Shown here piece after piece: positions 42,944-52,524 of a stretch of DNA of 64,000 nucleotides. Position 1 is the first letter of the stretch; the number at the start of each line of letters is the position of its first letter. Origin of the DNA: Chryseobacterium vaccae. Lineage in GTDB: Bacteria; Bacteroidota; Bacteroidia; Flavobacteriales; Weeksellaceae. The notes under the pieces were generated by a model. That model was not told where the DNA came from and did no database searches. It saw only the letters and a list, made by a program, of their open reading frames with translations. Both the position numbers and the translations under genes were made by a program. Location: positions 1,984,001 through 2,048,000 of the forward strand of contig NZ_VSWH01000001.1 of the NCBI RefSeq assembly GCF_009602705.1. The letters run 5' to 3'.

Positions 42944-44875
42944 TCAGAAAAGTTTTGATTTTTCAGCGCTGTTGAATTCTACGATCTTCCCACTCTGCAT
43001 GGTCATATTTTCAAGCTCGCTGAACATGGATATTTCACCTGCTATCTCATTGGAAGTCTCGGATTCTCTCTTGAATTCTTTTTCTACAAGTTCTGTCCTT
43101 GTATCTGAAGATTCCCTGATATCGCCTGAAGCAGTCTGTTCTATATCTTTTCCTGCCGTAGAGCGGATATTTTCATTGGCTGTGCTGGTAATGCTTGCGC
43201 CAGCATCAATTGAAATTTCTTTTCCTGCTGTGATGCTTACATTTTCTCCGGCATTCAGAGTAAAATTTTTAGGAGCTTTTACGCTGATGTTTCCCTGTCC
43301 GTCCATAAAGAAGGTATTTCCGCTGGGATCCAGGATCTTTACACTTCCTTCTTCATCATTCATCAGAATTCTGATTCCGCTTCTGGTCTGTATCGATTTC
43401 AGGTGGTTATTGATTCCGCCTCCTAAGCCTATACCACCGTGGAACATTCCTCCCATCACGAACGGCCTGTCCGGATGGCTGTGAACGAAATTCACCATCA
43501 CCTGATCTCCCACTTCCGGAATGGCAACATAGCCTCTGTTCTGGGTAATCTGATCGGTTCCTCCTGCATCAGGGCTCATCATTCTGATAAAATGGGTGGT
43601 ATCATTCGTCTGCCAGTCAAATCTCACCTGTATTCTTCCCTGTCCTTCAGGGTCGGTATTGGAGATGACAACAGCCGTCTGTGGTTCTGCTTTTGGAGTA
43701 TTAAATTCAGGTCTTGGAAGGAATCCTGTATCGGCTGCAATTCCTGAAAAACTTCCGTGGTAATGTCCTATGGTATCAATTTCATGTTCAGATTCTGTGA
43801 TCATGATTCTTGTAAAATAGGATGTTTCATTGGAATCAGGCTTCCGCATCTGTACATCAGCCACACAGCCTGGGTGCAGGAAAGGCACTGTGGTATTTCC
43901 TGATATGGAAAAAACGTTTACAGCTTCACTTCCTGAGGCACTTTTCTGAGAGTATTCAACATCGAGATGAGTGCTCGCTTTGATTGGAGCCACCCTAAGT
44001 GCCGGTGTTTTATAAATGCTGTTGTTGTGTTCATAGGCAGTCTTTGCCAGGTCGCCCACATGCTGTACAGGTGTTGCACCGGAGGTAAGCTTTTCATCTC
44101 TGTTACTGTTATAGCCGTAGAACTGAGGTTTGGTGTGTACTGCTTTCAGATCTACTTTAATATCATTGGCATTGCTTCCATAGGTCAGCATGATCGGCTT
44201 ATTCTGAGGCGGAAGTTTCCCAAAATGAAGAACTTCTCCGTCATAATAAAACTGTTCGCCATAGGCTTCTGCCATTCTTGCCAAGTAATTATAATGGGTT
44301 TCATCGTACTGGCTGCTATAAATGATCTGAGAGAAATTGTTAGCCTCTATTCTGATGTCAAAACGGCTTTTATCAATCCCCTGCCTGATGATTTCTTCAG
44401 CAATAATTCCCATATTCACAGGCTGGCTTCCTCCGAAACTCTGAATATGGGGAGCACCGTCTAACAAAACAGTCGGACTGTATCCTGTAAGTACGATATT
44501 TCCGAGGCTCATTTTTTCCTGGCTGAATCCTACTCCGGTAATTACACCTACAAAGGTTCTTTCAGGACTGTTGTCTATATCTTTATAGGAAATAACCGCT
44601 GTAAGGCGTTTTCCAAGGAATTTATTGGCATCTTCCAGAGAATGGGTCTGCCGGTCTCCCAAAGTATCGTGGGCTAGTGTAAGGGTAAATTCGTGATGGC
44701 GTCTGGTGCTTTGTTTAAGCTTAAAATGCTTGTAATATTTAATGATCTTACCTTCTATCACAAGAGAAAGCTTTACCAGACGATTAATACCTATATGATG
44801 ATTTTCGGATACTCCGTCTGCATTTTGAGCGGGACGGAATGATGATCCTCTTGATTTTTCAGGTGTAATTGACAT
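42944..44875 (-). CDS. vgrG: T6SS spike protein VgrG
   Basis: A 643-residue VgrG. Residues about 25-390 are the gp27-like base (LVIEGKIIKYYKHFKLKQST onward, with TQDYDETHYNYLARMAEAYG-like sequence). The gp5 OB-fold follows (ISNTDPEGQGRIQVRFDWQT, then GYVAIPEVGDQVMVNFVHSH and DRPFVMGG). The last 150 residues form a beta-helix of short repeats (SVKAPKNFTLNAGENVSITA and further). There is no enzymatic C-terminal extension, so cargo is carried by separate proteins. It is the head of the downstream effector operon. Confidence 0.92.
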   Translation of the reverse strand: MSITPEKSRGSSFRPAQNADGVSENHHIGINRLVKLSLVIEGKIIKYYKHFKLKQSTRRHHEFTLTLAHDTLGDRQTHSLEDANKFLGKRLTAVISYKDIDNSPERTFVGVITGVGFSQEKMSLGNIVLTGYSPTVLLDGAPHIQSFGGSQPVNMGIIAEEIIRQGIDKSRFDIRIEANNFSQIIYSSQYDETHYNYLARMAEAYGEQFYYDGEVLHFGKLPPQNKPIMLTYGSNANDIKVDLKAVHTKPQFYGYNSNRDEKLTSGATPVQHVGDLAKTAYEHNNSIYKTPALRVAPIKASTHLDVEYSQKSASGSEAVNVFSISGNTTVPFLHPGCVADVQMRKPDSNETSYFTRIMITESEHEIDTIGHYHGSFSGIAADTGFLPRPEFNTPKAEPQTAVVISNTDPEGQGRIQVRFDWQTNDTTHFIRMMSPDAGGTDQITQNRGYVAIPEVGDQVMVNFVHSHPDRPFVMGGMFHGGIGLGGGINNHLKSIQTRSGIRILMNDEEGSVKILDPSGNTFFMDGQGNISVKAPKNFTLNAGENVSITAGKEISIDAGASITSTANENIRSTAGKDIEQTASGDIRESSDTRTELVEKEFKRESETSNEIAGEISMFSELENMTMQSGKIVEFNSAEKSKLF

Positions 44876-45207
44876 ATTTTGTTTTCTATCGGTGATTTGT
44901 TTTTTTTAATTTGATAATTTTTCAATTATACTGGAATTCCTGCAAGTCCATAAAACGGACCAAACCCGAAAAAAGGGCTAATTTTTTTTATCATTAATCT
45001 CAAAGATAAATGAGAATTAATAATAACATGGTATTTTTAATACGAACAAAACGGTTCCGTCTATTTCTTAAATATAGATTCCTGTAGCATTCTGCTTACC
45101 CAGCTTTGGACATGATTTCCTAAAATACCATAAAAGAGATCTTTGTATCAGGGGAAAAAAGACCGTCTTTTCAGGGACAGTCTCTTTATATTTTGGGATA
45201 CTCAGGA
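44876..45207 (-). promoter_or_regulatory. Region between tssD and vgrG
   Basis: On the minus strand a terminator follows tssD (45155-45183). A TATCTTTG -7-like element at 45001-45008 would start a vgrG transcript with a leader of about 120 nt. No gene is seen. The -33 box is not clear, so the promoter call is tentative. Confidence 0.45.
45155..45183 (-). terminator. Terminator of tssD
   Basis: AGACTGTC and GACGGTCT (minus strand) form an 8-bp stem with one G-T pair, followed by six Ts. It would make the abundant tube protein largely independent of vgrG expression. Confidence 0.65.
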
Positions 45208-45612
45208 CTAGCTTAAAGGCCAGAATCCTTCATAATATGCACTACCGTAAATAATGCTTTCTGCACTTACGATAAAGTTGATCAGCATATTATTGCTGTC
45301 CAGTGCATCAAAATCTACTTCATGCTGGATCACATATCCGTTTTCCCACTTCAATGAGATCAGTGTTCCTTCTTCATGAGATTTATTGAATGTAATTTCT
45401 CCGTTTGTAGGTTTGTATTTGCTGTTCAGCAAACTTTCCAGAATATCAGATTTTTCTGTTGCCTCTATCGTTACTTTAATAAGAGCATTAGACGGATCAG
45501 AAGCTACACGGCCTGAAACATCCGTAGATCTTGATACACTGTAGTTTAGTTTTAACAATTTTTGACCCTCGCCACCATTGAATTTTAAGATTCCTCTTGA
45601 ATTTCCTGCCAT
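45208..45612 (-). CDS. tssD: T6SS tube protein TssD (Hcp)
   Basis: A 134-residue protein. It matches the Bacteroidota TssD/Hcp family: KFNGGEGQKLLKLNYSVSRS at the start, VTIEATEKSDILESLLNSKY, then INFIVSAESIIYGSAYYEGF near the end. It forms the inner tube propelled by the sheath. It has its own promoter (45667-45674) and terminator, consistent with the large amounts needed. Confidence 0.92.
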   Translation of the reverse strand: MAGNSRGILKFNGGEGQKLLKLNYSVSRSTDVSGRVASDPSNALIKVTIEATEKSDILESLLNSKYKPTNGEITFNKSHEEGTLISLKWENGYVIQHEVDFDALDSNNMLINFIVSAESIIYGSAYYEGFWPLS

Positions 45613-45666
45613 ATTCTTAAATTTTTATCTTTCTCCTGATGATGCTGTATTCATCAGATTCGGAAG

Positions 45667-45674
45667 CAAAGATA
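45667..45674 (-). promoter_or_regulatory. -7 promoter element of tssD
   Basis: On the minus strand TATCTTTG matches TAnnTTTG exactly. It lies 54 bp before the tssD start codon. A T-rich -33 position lies 19-20 bp upstream. An AGGAGAAAG stretch lies shortly before the ATG. Confidence 0.65.
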
Positions 45675-45784
45675 AAATTCAGGTTCTAATCTGAAAAGTT
45701 TTTAAGTGAGAGTTTCGTAAATTGTAGTAATTCTACGATTTTTCCCTTGGTTTTGGCTGGAAAAACCGAAAGATGAAGACCCGG

Positions 45785-46606
45785 CTATTTACTAAAAAAT
45801 GCCTCAGTATATTCATAAGTAACCTCTGAGACCTGATAAGGGAACATTTCATACAAAGAGTTTCCTTCATTGAAAGAATATCCTTCTTTAAAATTTTTCT
45901 CTGACTCCCTAAATAATTTTTCCGCTTCTTCTTGTTTATTCATTTTAGCCAATGCCAATGCTTTATAATATTTAGCATCTGCAAAATTTTTGTAATGCAA
46001 TAGTGACGCATTGAGATATTCTATTGCTTTTGAATAGTTTCCGGTCTCATATTCTATAATTCCCAGATAAAACATTTCATAGGGATTTACAATATTATGC
46101 TTTTTTCCGAAAGCAGCTCCCTTTTCCATATATTGTTTAGATAAGCCGAATTTATTGAGCTGCAGACAGCATAAAGCCATCCAAAAGGAATAGGTATGAT
46201 CCATAACAACACCGTCCTGATTGACTTTAGACAGTTCTTCAAATTCATGTAAAGCTTCCAAGTAACTTTTTTGGAATATACATTTTATAAATGCCCTGTA
46301 TTCTCTATAATGGTTTGTTGTATCCAACTCAACAGCTTTATCCAGATAGGTCATTCCCAGTTCATATTTTCTCTGTTTGAATAGAGGCATTGCTTTCTGC
46401 TGCCATAAAAAGGCTTCTTTGGGCAGAAAAACGAGAATAGAATCCAGATACAGTTGATGCTGAACAGAAAACAAAGCCACCTTAGCATCTTCTTTTATCA
46501 GATTCAAAACTATTTTCTTTTGGGTATCATCCAACCCTTTCATCATGTTCCCGATTTGTGAAAATAATAATGCCGGAAACAGAATTAATACAAGAAGAAT
46601 TTTCAT
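45785..46606 (-). CDS. Exported TPR protein
   Basis: A 273-residue protein with a signal peptide (ILFPALLFSQ) and several tetratricopeptide-like helix pairs, e.g. PLFKQRKYELGMTYLDKAVE and EYETGNYSKAIEYLNASLLH, then FADAKYYKALALAKMNKQEE. It likely acts as a periplasmic or surface scaffold. It is transcribed toward tssD from 172 bp upstream but separated by the tssD promoter. A functional link to T6SS is not shown. Confidence 0.8.
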   Translation of the reverse strand: MKILLVLILFPALLFSQIGNMMKGLDDTQKKIVLNLIKEDAKVALFSVQHQLYLDSILVFLPKEAFLWQQKAMPLFKQRKYELGMTYLDKAVELDTTNHYREYRAFIKCIFQKSYLEALHEFEELSKVNQDGVVMDHTYSFWMALCCLQLNKFGLSKQYMEKGAAFGKKHNIVNPYEMFYLGIIEYETGNYSKAIEYLNASLLHYKNFADAKYYKALALAKMNKQEEAEKLFRESEKNFKEGYSFNEGNSLYEMFPYQVSEVTYEYTEAFFSK

Positions 46607-46636
46607 AATGATGTAATTAAAACCTCAGCAATACAA

Positions 46637-46915
46637 TTAATGATGCTTATAAACATACGCAGCAATGATAATAACCAGATTAACGGCTGCCATGCTCATT
46701 AAGGTGGTACCGTATTTTCTTTTCCGGTCAATAAAACTCAGACCTAGCGTAAAAAAGAACATCAGCAAAGTATATATTGCTGGATAGGTGTGAAAAGCTT
46801 CAGAAAATTCTCCCTGAAATACCAATGCGGCTGCTCTCTGGGCCCCACAGCCCAAACATTCAAACCCCAGATATTTTTTGATGGGACAGGTCAGCATAAA
46901 GTCTTCTATGTTCAT
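46637..46915 (-). CDS. DUF2752 membrane protein
   Basis: A 92-residue protein. CPIKKYLGFECLGCGAQRA (Cys10, Cys20, Cys23) is the DUF2752 signature. Two to three membrane helices follow. The family is uncharacterised; the Cys cluster suggests metal binding or disulfide chemistry. It lies 30 bp before the TPR gene. Confidence 0.85.
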   Translation of the reverse strand: MNIEDFMLTCPIKKYLGFECLGCGAQRAAALVFQGEFSEAFHTYPAIYTLLMFFFTLGLSFIDRKRKYGTTLMSMAAVNLVIIIAAYVYKHH

Positions 46916-46930
46916 ATCATTTCCATAGTA

Positions 46931-46987
46931 ATTAAAAAAATCTGCGTAATCTGCCCAATCAGCGAGCGTAAAAAATCTCTCGCTGAT
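46931..46987. repeat. Dispersed intergenic repeat (family A) with hairpin
   Basis: 46931-46960 matches 22392-22421 at 29 of 30 bases (ATTAAAAAAATCTGCGT, one difference, then ATCTGCCCAATC). ATCAGCGAG and CTCGCTGAT (46958-46966, 46979-46987) form a 9-bp stem that overlaps the repeat end and may terminate transcription. Confidence 0.55.
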
Positions 46988-47050
46988 CTGCTGATTTTAA
47001 TATATACCGAGCTTCTGTTGAAAAGTTTTCCATCGGTTTTTCATCTCCTA

Positions 47051-48103
47051 TCAGGAAGAAATTTTTGCTCTGGAATATTGATGCGGAAAAAAACATTCTT
47101 CTTTCATTTCAAAAGCTCCCTGTACTGCGATGTAAGGGTTCCTCAAGATCTCCCTGGCTACAAATATGAGGTCTGCTTCTCCTTTCTGAAGAATTTCTTC
47201 AGCCTGATCCGGTGTGGTAATTAATCCGACAGCACCAGTTTTTACTTCAGCTTCATTTCTTACCTGGGAAGAAAACGGAACCTGATACCCGTTAAAAACA
47301 GAGATTTTCGCTCCATGGATATTTCCTCCGCTGGAAACATCAACAAGATCAACAGAATGTTCTTTTAACACTTTAGCCAATTGAACGCTGTCTTCAATAT
47401 TCCAGCCATTTTCTGCGTATTCGGTTCCGGAAATCCTGACAAAAAGAGCCGTATTTGCGCCCAGTTCTTCATTCACAGCGTCTACGATGTCTACTAAAAA
47501 CCGGATTCTGTTTTCAAAACTTCCGCCATATTCATCTGTTCTTATATTGGAAAGCGGTGACAGAAACTGATGGATCAGATATCCATGCGCTCCATGGATT
47601 TCTATGATATCAAAACCTGCTTTTACCGCTCTTTTGGCAGCCTCTTTAAAATTCTGTACCTGCTGTTTAACCTCATCAGTAGTCAGAACATGAGGAATTC
47701 TTTCTGAAGGATGATAAGGAATCGGGCTCGGAGCCAGCGTTTCCCAACCTTCTTCAAGAGAAATCTGCTGATTATTCCATGTTGAACCTTTTCTTCCTGC
47801 ATGGGCCAGCTGGATTCCTATTTTACTTTCTGAATGGGTATGAACAAAATCAACGATCTTTTTAAGCTGGTCTACCTGTTCATCATTCCATATTCCTATA
47901 CATTTATTGGTGATCCTTCCCTGTGGCTCTACTCCGGTAGCTTCTACCATGAGCAGTCCTGTTCCGCCCTGCGCCCTGCTTCCGTAATGTACAAAATGAA
48001 AGTCATTGGCCAGTCCGTTTTCACAGGAATACATGCACATTGGTGACATCACCCAACGGTTTTTTACTTCAACGTTTCTGAATTTTATTGGTGTATAAAG
48101 CAT
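47051..48103 (-). CDS. namA: Old yellow enzyme, NADPH dehydrogenase NamA-like
   Basis: A 350-residue FMN-dependent TIM-barrel ene-reductase. It starts with LYTPIKFRNVEVKNRWVMSP and has EIHGAHGYLIHQFLSPLSNI with RTDEYGG, the family's substrate and flavin-binding motifs. ISGTEYAENGW and LIFVAREILRNPYIA follow. Residues MCMYSC fit the YqjM/NamA branch. It reduces activated C=C bonds, often in detoxification. It is divergent from cdd. Confidence 0.88.
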   Translation of the reverse strand: MLYTPIKFRNVEVKNRWVMSPMCMYSCENGLANDFHFVHYGSRAQGGTGLLMVEATGVEPQGRITNKCIGIWNDEQVDQLKKIVDFVHTHSESKIGIQLAHAGRKGSTWNNQQISLEEGWETLAPSPIPYHPSERIPHVLTTDEVKQQVQNFKEAAKRAVKAGFDIIEIHGAHGYLIHQFLSPLSNIRTDEYGGSFENRIRFLVDIVDAVNEELGANTALFVRISGTEYAENGWNIEDSVQLAKVLKEHSVDLVDVSSGGNIHGAKISVFNGYQVPFSSQVRNEAEVKTGAVGLITTPDQAEEILQKGEADLIFVAREILRNPYIAVQGAFEMKEECFFPHQYSRAKISS

Positions 48104-48206
48104 TTTAATCTTTTGAATTTCAGGTTAATGATCTAATGAGCAAAAAATATTGCCCACCTGATTAAAAAGAACTAATTTTAGCCCCCCTTTTTTAGTCGTA
48201 CAATAT

Positions 48207-48689
48207 ATGAAAAAAGACCTACAGATCAGTTACGAGTATTTTAAAAACAGCAGCGAACTGAGCGATATTGAAAAAAAATTATTCGAAAGAGCCAAGCAGG
48301 CCCGCGAAAATGCCTACGCACCTTACTCCCAGTTTCTGGTAGGCTGTTCCGTACTTCTTGAAAACGGAGAAATCTATTCGGGTAACAACCAGGAAAATGC
48401 AGCCTTCCCATCAGGATTGTGTGCAGAAAGAACAGCACTTTTCTGGGTAGCCGCCAATTTTCCGGATGTTAAAATAGAAAAGATTTTTGTAGTGGGCGGA
48501 CCTAAGGAATTTCATGAGAAAAATCCTCCGATCCCACCATGTGGAGCCTGCCGTCAGAGTTTAATAGAATTTGAAACCAAACAGAACGAAAATATAGAAC
48601 TTTATTTTTCAAGTATGAACGAGGAAGTTTTTAAAGTACATGCGATTAAAGATTTGCTTCCGTTTTATTTTGATTCATCGTTTTTGTAA
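48207..48689 (+). CDS. cdd: Cytidine deaminase
   Basis: A 160-residue tetrameric-type deaminase that converts cytidine and deoxycytidine to uridine forms in pyrimidine salvage. The zinc site is Cys72 with catalytic Glu74 (CAERTALF) and Cys112/Cys115 (PPCGACRQS). APYSQFLVGCSVL is the substrate-loop motif. Length is slightly above the usual 130-140 because of an N-terminal helical extension. Confidence 0.93.
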   Translation: MKKDLQISYEYFKNSSELSDIEKKLFERAKQARENAYAPYSQFLVGCSVLLENGEIYSGNNQENAAFPSGLCAERTALFWVAANFPDVKIEKIFVVGGPKEFHEKNPPIPPCGACRQSLIEFETKQNENIELYFSSMNEEVFKVHAIKDLLPFYFDSSFL

Positions 48690-49357
48690 AAGCTGATAAG
48701 AATTTCAAAATCTGGATGGAAGATCTGTTGTTTTTTGCCACGAATTCACTAATAAAGTATCTGTATCTGTGGCAATAAAACTTTTTTAACCACAAAAGAT
48801 TTTACCGCTTTCATATGAAAGTTTAAAGCTTTACCTATAGAAATTCATTTAAATTCTTGGTGAAAAACCTGATCAATCCGAGAAAATTTCACGCTCGTAG
48901 ATCATCTGGTTTTGCAGATTTTTAAAGTATCGCTTTTCAAAACCTTCATACATATTGTTCCCACAAATCTCACAGATGACGCAGATCTTTTTCTGGAAAA
49001 TCTGTGCAATCTGTGGGAAATCTAATTTGTATTACTTCTTTTGATATTTTTTTGTCACGCAAAGCCTTATTCTGGATCCTTTTGATTTTAGGGAGCTAAG
49101 GATGGAATCAACTCCGTTGACTCGATGAAGTGGTGGATTAGCCTTCGGCTGTGTTAGCTCTTAAAATATTTGATTGTAAAACGGATGAAAATATTTGATT
49201 TTCTTACACCTTAAAACACGATAATAATTAAATTTATTACGATATTATATCAAACCAACAAAAAATTTACGTAATCTATGGGATCTGATAGAATTCTGCC
49301 TGTTTTCCCATTTATCGTTTCATCTTTCTGTCCTGTTGTCCAATACATTTAAAAACT
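48690..49357. repeat. Intergenic region with dispersed repeats
   Basis: No gene is seen between cdd and the cobalamin riboswitch. The segment 48960-49025 resembles the CTGTGCAATCTGTGGGAAAT type of block also seen near 22440-22480. The segment around 49070-49140 resembles family B at 25741-25862. Both are degenerate. Confidence 0.5.
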
Positions 49358-49365
49358 TATCTTTG
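49358..49365 (+). promoter_or_regulatory. Promoter of the cobalamin-uptake operon
   Basis: TATCTTTG (-7) is preceded by GTTG (49335-49338) at 19-bp spacing, close to the -33 TTTG box. The predicted start lies just before the riboswitch. Confidence 0.6.
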
Positions 49366-49373
49366 CAAAAATT

Positions 49374-49525
49374 TTGGTTTCCAGCATATTGGAAATAATA
49401 GGGAATTGGGTGAAAAACCCAAACTGTCCCCGCAACTGTAAATCGCAATGAGAGTTTCTGCAACAAACCACTGTTTATACGGGAAGGTGCAGAACGCGAA
49501 AGTCAGGAGACCTGCCAGAATACTA
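49374..49525 (+). ncRNA. Cobalamin riboswitch
   Basis: The leader of the TonB-receptor gene has the conserved B12-box elements in order: AATAGGGAATTGGGTGAAAA, then ACTGTCCCCGCAACTGTAA, and AGTCAGGAGACCTGCC near the 3' end. A possible ribosome-site sequence (TTCGGAGGAAAAG, 49543-49555) follows and may pair with the riboswitch loop. Binding of adenosyl- or related cobalamin is expected to repress the downstream receptor and lipoprotein genes. Confidence 0.93.
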
Positions 49526-49565
49526 ACTAAAAACAGATTGCTTTCGGAGGAAAAGTGAAATTAGT

Positions 49566-51407
49566 ATGGATATAAAAAGATCTTTATTACTGCTTTGTTC
49601 GTCATATGGCAGCTTTCTTTTAGGACAGGAGAAGGCCATTGATACCATTTATGTATTTGACAACCAGATGAGCAAAGTTAAACTGTTTCATCACGTCAAT
49701 ACGATTACTCCAAAAGATATTGAGAAGAATTCCACTAGTCTTTCTGAGCTTTTACGGTTCCAGTCACAGATTTATATGAAGGAGAATGGCCGTGGTGCTG
49801 TTTCTTCACCGTCTTTTCGGGGAACGAGTGCCGGCCACACAGCTTTTGTATGGAACGGAATCAACATCAACTCTGTTTTTTTAGGACAAGGGGATGTGAA
49901 TAATATTCCGCTTTATGGCTATGACCAGCTTGAAGTGAAAGCAGGAGGAGGAAGTGTACAGTATGGAAGTTCTGCCATTGGCGGCAGTATCCATCTTAAT
50001 AATAATCTGGAATTCAACAGAGGATTTGGGGCTTCCTTATATTCGGAGGCTGCTTCTTTCGGGACTTATAATAATTTTGTCAAAGCTTCTTACAGCAATG
50101 AAAAATTCAGTTTCAAAGCATCGGGCAGCTATGTGATCAGTGAAAATGATTATAAGGTTCCAGAATTTGTAACAGGAAGTTCTCCCTATAATAATCTCAA
50201 CGGAAAATATTACAATACGGCCTTTAATATTGGGGCTTCCTATAAGATTGCGGACCATCAGACCATTTCATGGCAGAACCAGATCTTCGATGCGTCCCAG
50301 CACTACCCTATTTTTGAACCTAACGGAAATAAGACCAAATACAACGCTCAGACTTTAAGAAGTCTTATCTCCTGGGATATTAATACAACGAATCTTTCCA
50401 ATAGTTTAAAGGCTTCTTATACGGAGGATAATTTCCAGTATTTCGGGGATATTACCCGTCCGAAAACGAGCGGAGCCGAAGGAAAAAATTATATATTCAA
50501 GAACGATTTCAATTATTTTATCACTCCAAAGATCAATATCAATGCGATTGGGGAATTCCAGATCAATAAAGGGGAAGGTTATGAATCGGGATTGGATAAG
50601 GTCAGTCGAAATGTGGGATCTATAGCAGGTATTATCAGGTATTTTACAACAAAGGATCTCCGTTTTGAAGCCGGTGTAAAGCAGAATTTCATTGAGGATA
50701 TTTCTTCTCCGCTTCTGTATTCCTTTTCAGGAAAATGGAATGCTTTGAAATGGTATCATGCCGGGATAAGTGTTTCCAAAAACTTCAGATTCCCATCATT
50801 TAATGATCTTTACTGGCAGCCCGGCGGAAACCGTGATTTAAAACCGGAAACTTCCATCAACCTCGATATGAACCATGAGTTCCTCTTTGGTAATTTTAAA
50901 GTTACCTTGAGTCCCTATTATATGGATATTAAGGATTATATCAACTGGCTTCCGACTCCTTACGGATACTGGGGAGCTTTCAATACCTACAAAGTTGAAT
51001 CTTATGGTCTGGAAACACAGGCTTCATTCCATAAAAACTGGGGCAAGCACGGGCTAAGACTGAATGCAGGATATACCTATTCTAAATCGGTGAATAAAGA
51101 AACCCAGAAACAGATGATGTATGTTCCTTTACACAAAGCTAACGGAACAGCGGAATATCAATATGATTTCCTTAAGGTGTATGTTCAGGGGCTTTTCAAC
51201 GGTCTTACCTACACGAGTACGGATGAAAGTAAAGCAACATCGCTTGATCCTTATTTCATCCTAAATACCGGAGTTTCCGCAACCTTCCTGAAAAAATATA
51301 CTTTAGGGGTTAAAGTCAATAATCTTACCGATACTGTGTACCAGACGGTATACTATTATCCTATGCCTAAGAGAAACTACAGTATTTACGCAACCATTAA
51401 TTTTTAA
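49566..51407 (+). CDS. btuB: TonB-dependent cobalamin receptor (BtuB-like)
   Basis: A 613-residue outer-membrane receptor. Signal peptide 1-20 ends in LLGQ. The plug domain follows (SELLRFQSQIYMKENGRGAV, FRGTSAGHTAFVWNGININS, VQYGSSAIGGSIHLNN). The 22-strand barrel ends with an aromatic terminal residue (YATINF). It lacks the N-terminal carboxypeptidase-like extension of SusC proteins. Specificity for corrinoids is deduced from the riboswitch 40 bp upstream. Confidence 0.9.
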   Translation: MDIKRSLLLLCSSYGSFLLGQEKAIDTIYVFDNQMSKVKLFHHVNTITPKDIEKNSTSLSELLRFQSQIYMKENGRGAVSSPSFRGTSAGHTAFVWNGININSVFLGQGDVNNIPLYGYDQLEVKAGGGSVQYGSSAIGGSIHLNNNLEFNRGFGASLYSEAASFGTYNNFVKASYSNEKFSFKASGSYVISENDYKVPEFVTGSSPYNNLNGKYYNTAFNIGASYKIADHQTISWQNQIFDASQHYPIFEPNGNKTKYNAQTLRSLISWDINTTNLSNSLKASYTEDNFQYFGDITRPKTSGAEGKNYIFKNDFNYFITPKININAIGEFQINKGEGYESGLDKVSRNVGSIAGIIRYFTTKDLRFEAGVKQNFIEDISSPLLYSFSGKWNALKWYHAGISVSKNFRFPSFNDLYWQPGGNRDLKPETSINLDMNHEFLFGNFKVTLSPYYMDIKDYINWLPTPYGYWGAFNTYKVESYGLETQASFHKNWGKHGLRLNAGYTYSKSVNKETQKQMMYVPLHKANGTAEYQYDFLKVYVQGLFNGLTYTSTDESKATSLDPYFILNTGVSATFLKKYTLGVKVNNLTDTVYQTVYYYPMPKRNYSIYATINF

Positions 51408-51420
51408 AACTGAAAATATT

Positions 51421-52464
51421 ATGAAACTACACAAACTTTTATCCCTCTTTTTTGCTTTTACCCTGCTTTTGGGTATCTCTTCCTGTAGCAGTGACAATGA
51501 TGAGCCTGAAGCATTCTACGGAAACGGCTTTCTGATTGCTAATGAAGGTAAATTTCAGTCTCCTACAGCAGAAGTAACGTTTTTAAGTGCAGACCTTAGT
51601 ACTCAAAAGGACAATATTTTCTCTTCCAGTAATGGAGTAAAGCTTGGTGATGTTCTTCAGAGCATTACTTTCAATGGTGACAACGCTTATCTTTTGTTAA
51701 ATAACTCCAACAGAATACAAATAGTTAACCGGGGGAGTTTTAAAGCAAAAGGTGAAATTACCACAGAACTTGTTGCCCCTCGTTATATGGCTTTTGCCAA
51801 TAACAGTATTTATGTAACCAATGATAAGTTCGGAGGTGATAAATATGTAAGTGTTTATAGGATATCAGACCACGCTTTCATCAAAAAAATCCCTGTTACT
51901 GCGGGTGCTGCTGAAAGAATTGTAGAGGCTGGGAATAAGATTTTTGTACAAAATGCTTCGTACGGATACGGAAATAAGATCACTTATATCAATACTTTCA
52001 CGAATGAAGTTCAGGATGTTATTGAACTTCCTAACGGAAATATCACTAAAATGATTGCCAACGACCAAAACGTTTATGCTGTTGCTGCAGGTACTACAGA
52101 TTCTTATATCTATCAGATCTCCAATACAGGATCTGTAACGAAGACTACCACTTTAACAGGTATTGCAGACGCAAAGAACCTTGAGATCTCAAATGGTAAG
52201 TTTTATTTCAGCTCCGGAACTAAAGTTTATACCATGGATATGGCAGCTACCACAGCTCCTACTTCACCATTGTTTACTGTTGCCAGCAGTGTTGATCCTT
52301 ATTCTGATCTTTACGGATTCAGTGTAATCAATGATAAGATTTTCACTTCTGACTCCAACGGGTTTACGGCGGGTAGTAAAATCGTTATTTACTCTGCTAC
52401 TTCAGGAACAATTATTAAGACACTGACTGGTGGGTTAGGTTCTAACGCACTATATTGGAACTAA
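51421..52464 (+). CDS. Beta-propeller lipoprotein, BtuG-like
   Basis: A 347-residue lipoprotein (lipobox GISSCSSDN, Cys22). Repeats of about 45 residues, such as NRIQIVNRGSFKAKGEI and YVSVYRISDHAFIKKIPV, are typical of a seven-bladed YVTN/DUF5074-like propeller. It is 13 bp after the receptor gene and under the same riboswitch. In Bacteroides the propeller lipoprotein BtuG captures B12 at the cell surface for BtuB. A similar role is inferred here from fold and context. Confidence 0.83.
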   Translation: MKLHKLLSLFFAFTLLLGISSCSSDNDEPEAFYGNGFLIANEGKFQSPTAEVTFLSADLSTQKDNIFSSSNGVKLGDVLQSITFNGDNAYLLLNNSNRIQIVNRGSFKAKGEITTELVAPRYMAFANNSIYVTNDKFGGDKYVSVYRISDHAFIKKIPVTAGAAERIVEAGNKIFVQNASYGYGNKITYINTFTNEVQDVIELPNGNITKMIANDQNVYAVAAGTTDSYIYQISNTGSVTKTTTLTGIADAKNLEISNGKFYFSSGTKVYTMDMAATTAPTSPLFTVASSVDPYSDLYGFSVINDKIFTSDSNGFTAGSKIVIYSATSGTIIKTLTGGLGSNALYWN

Positions 52465-52524
52465 GAAAATAATACTTCGGTATTACTATAAATTTTATTT
52501 TTTTTCATCATTTGTGTTTTTTTT

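Noticed and set aside
42972..43484. 170-codon plus-strand frame
   Set aside because: It is the reverse of the VgrG beta-helix repeats, which keep antisense frames open by their regular codon pattern.
46958..46987. Hairpin after the old yellow enzyme gene as a strong terminator
   Set aside because: The 9-bp stem lacks a T run on the minus strand directly after it and overlaps a dispersed repeat, so it is recorded only as part of the repeat.
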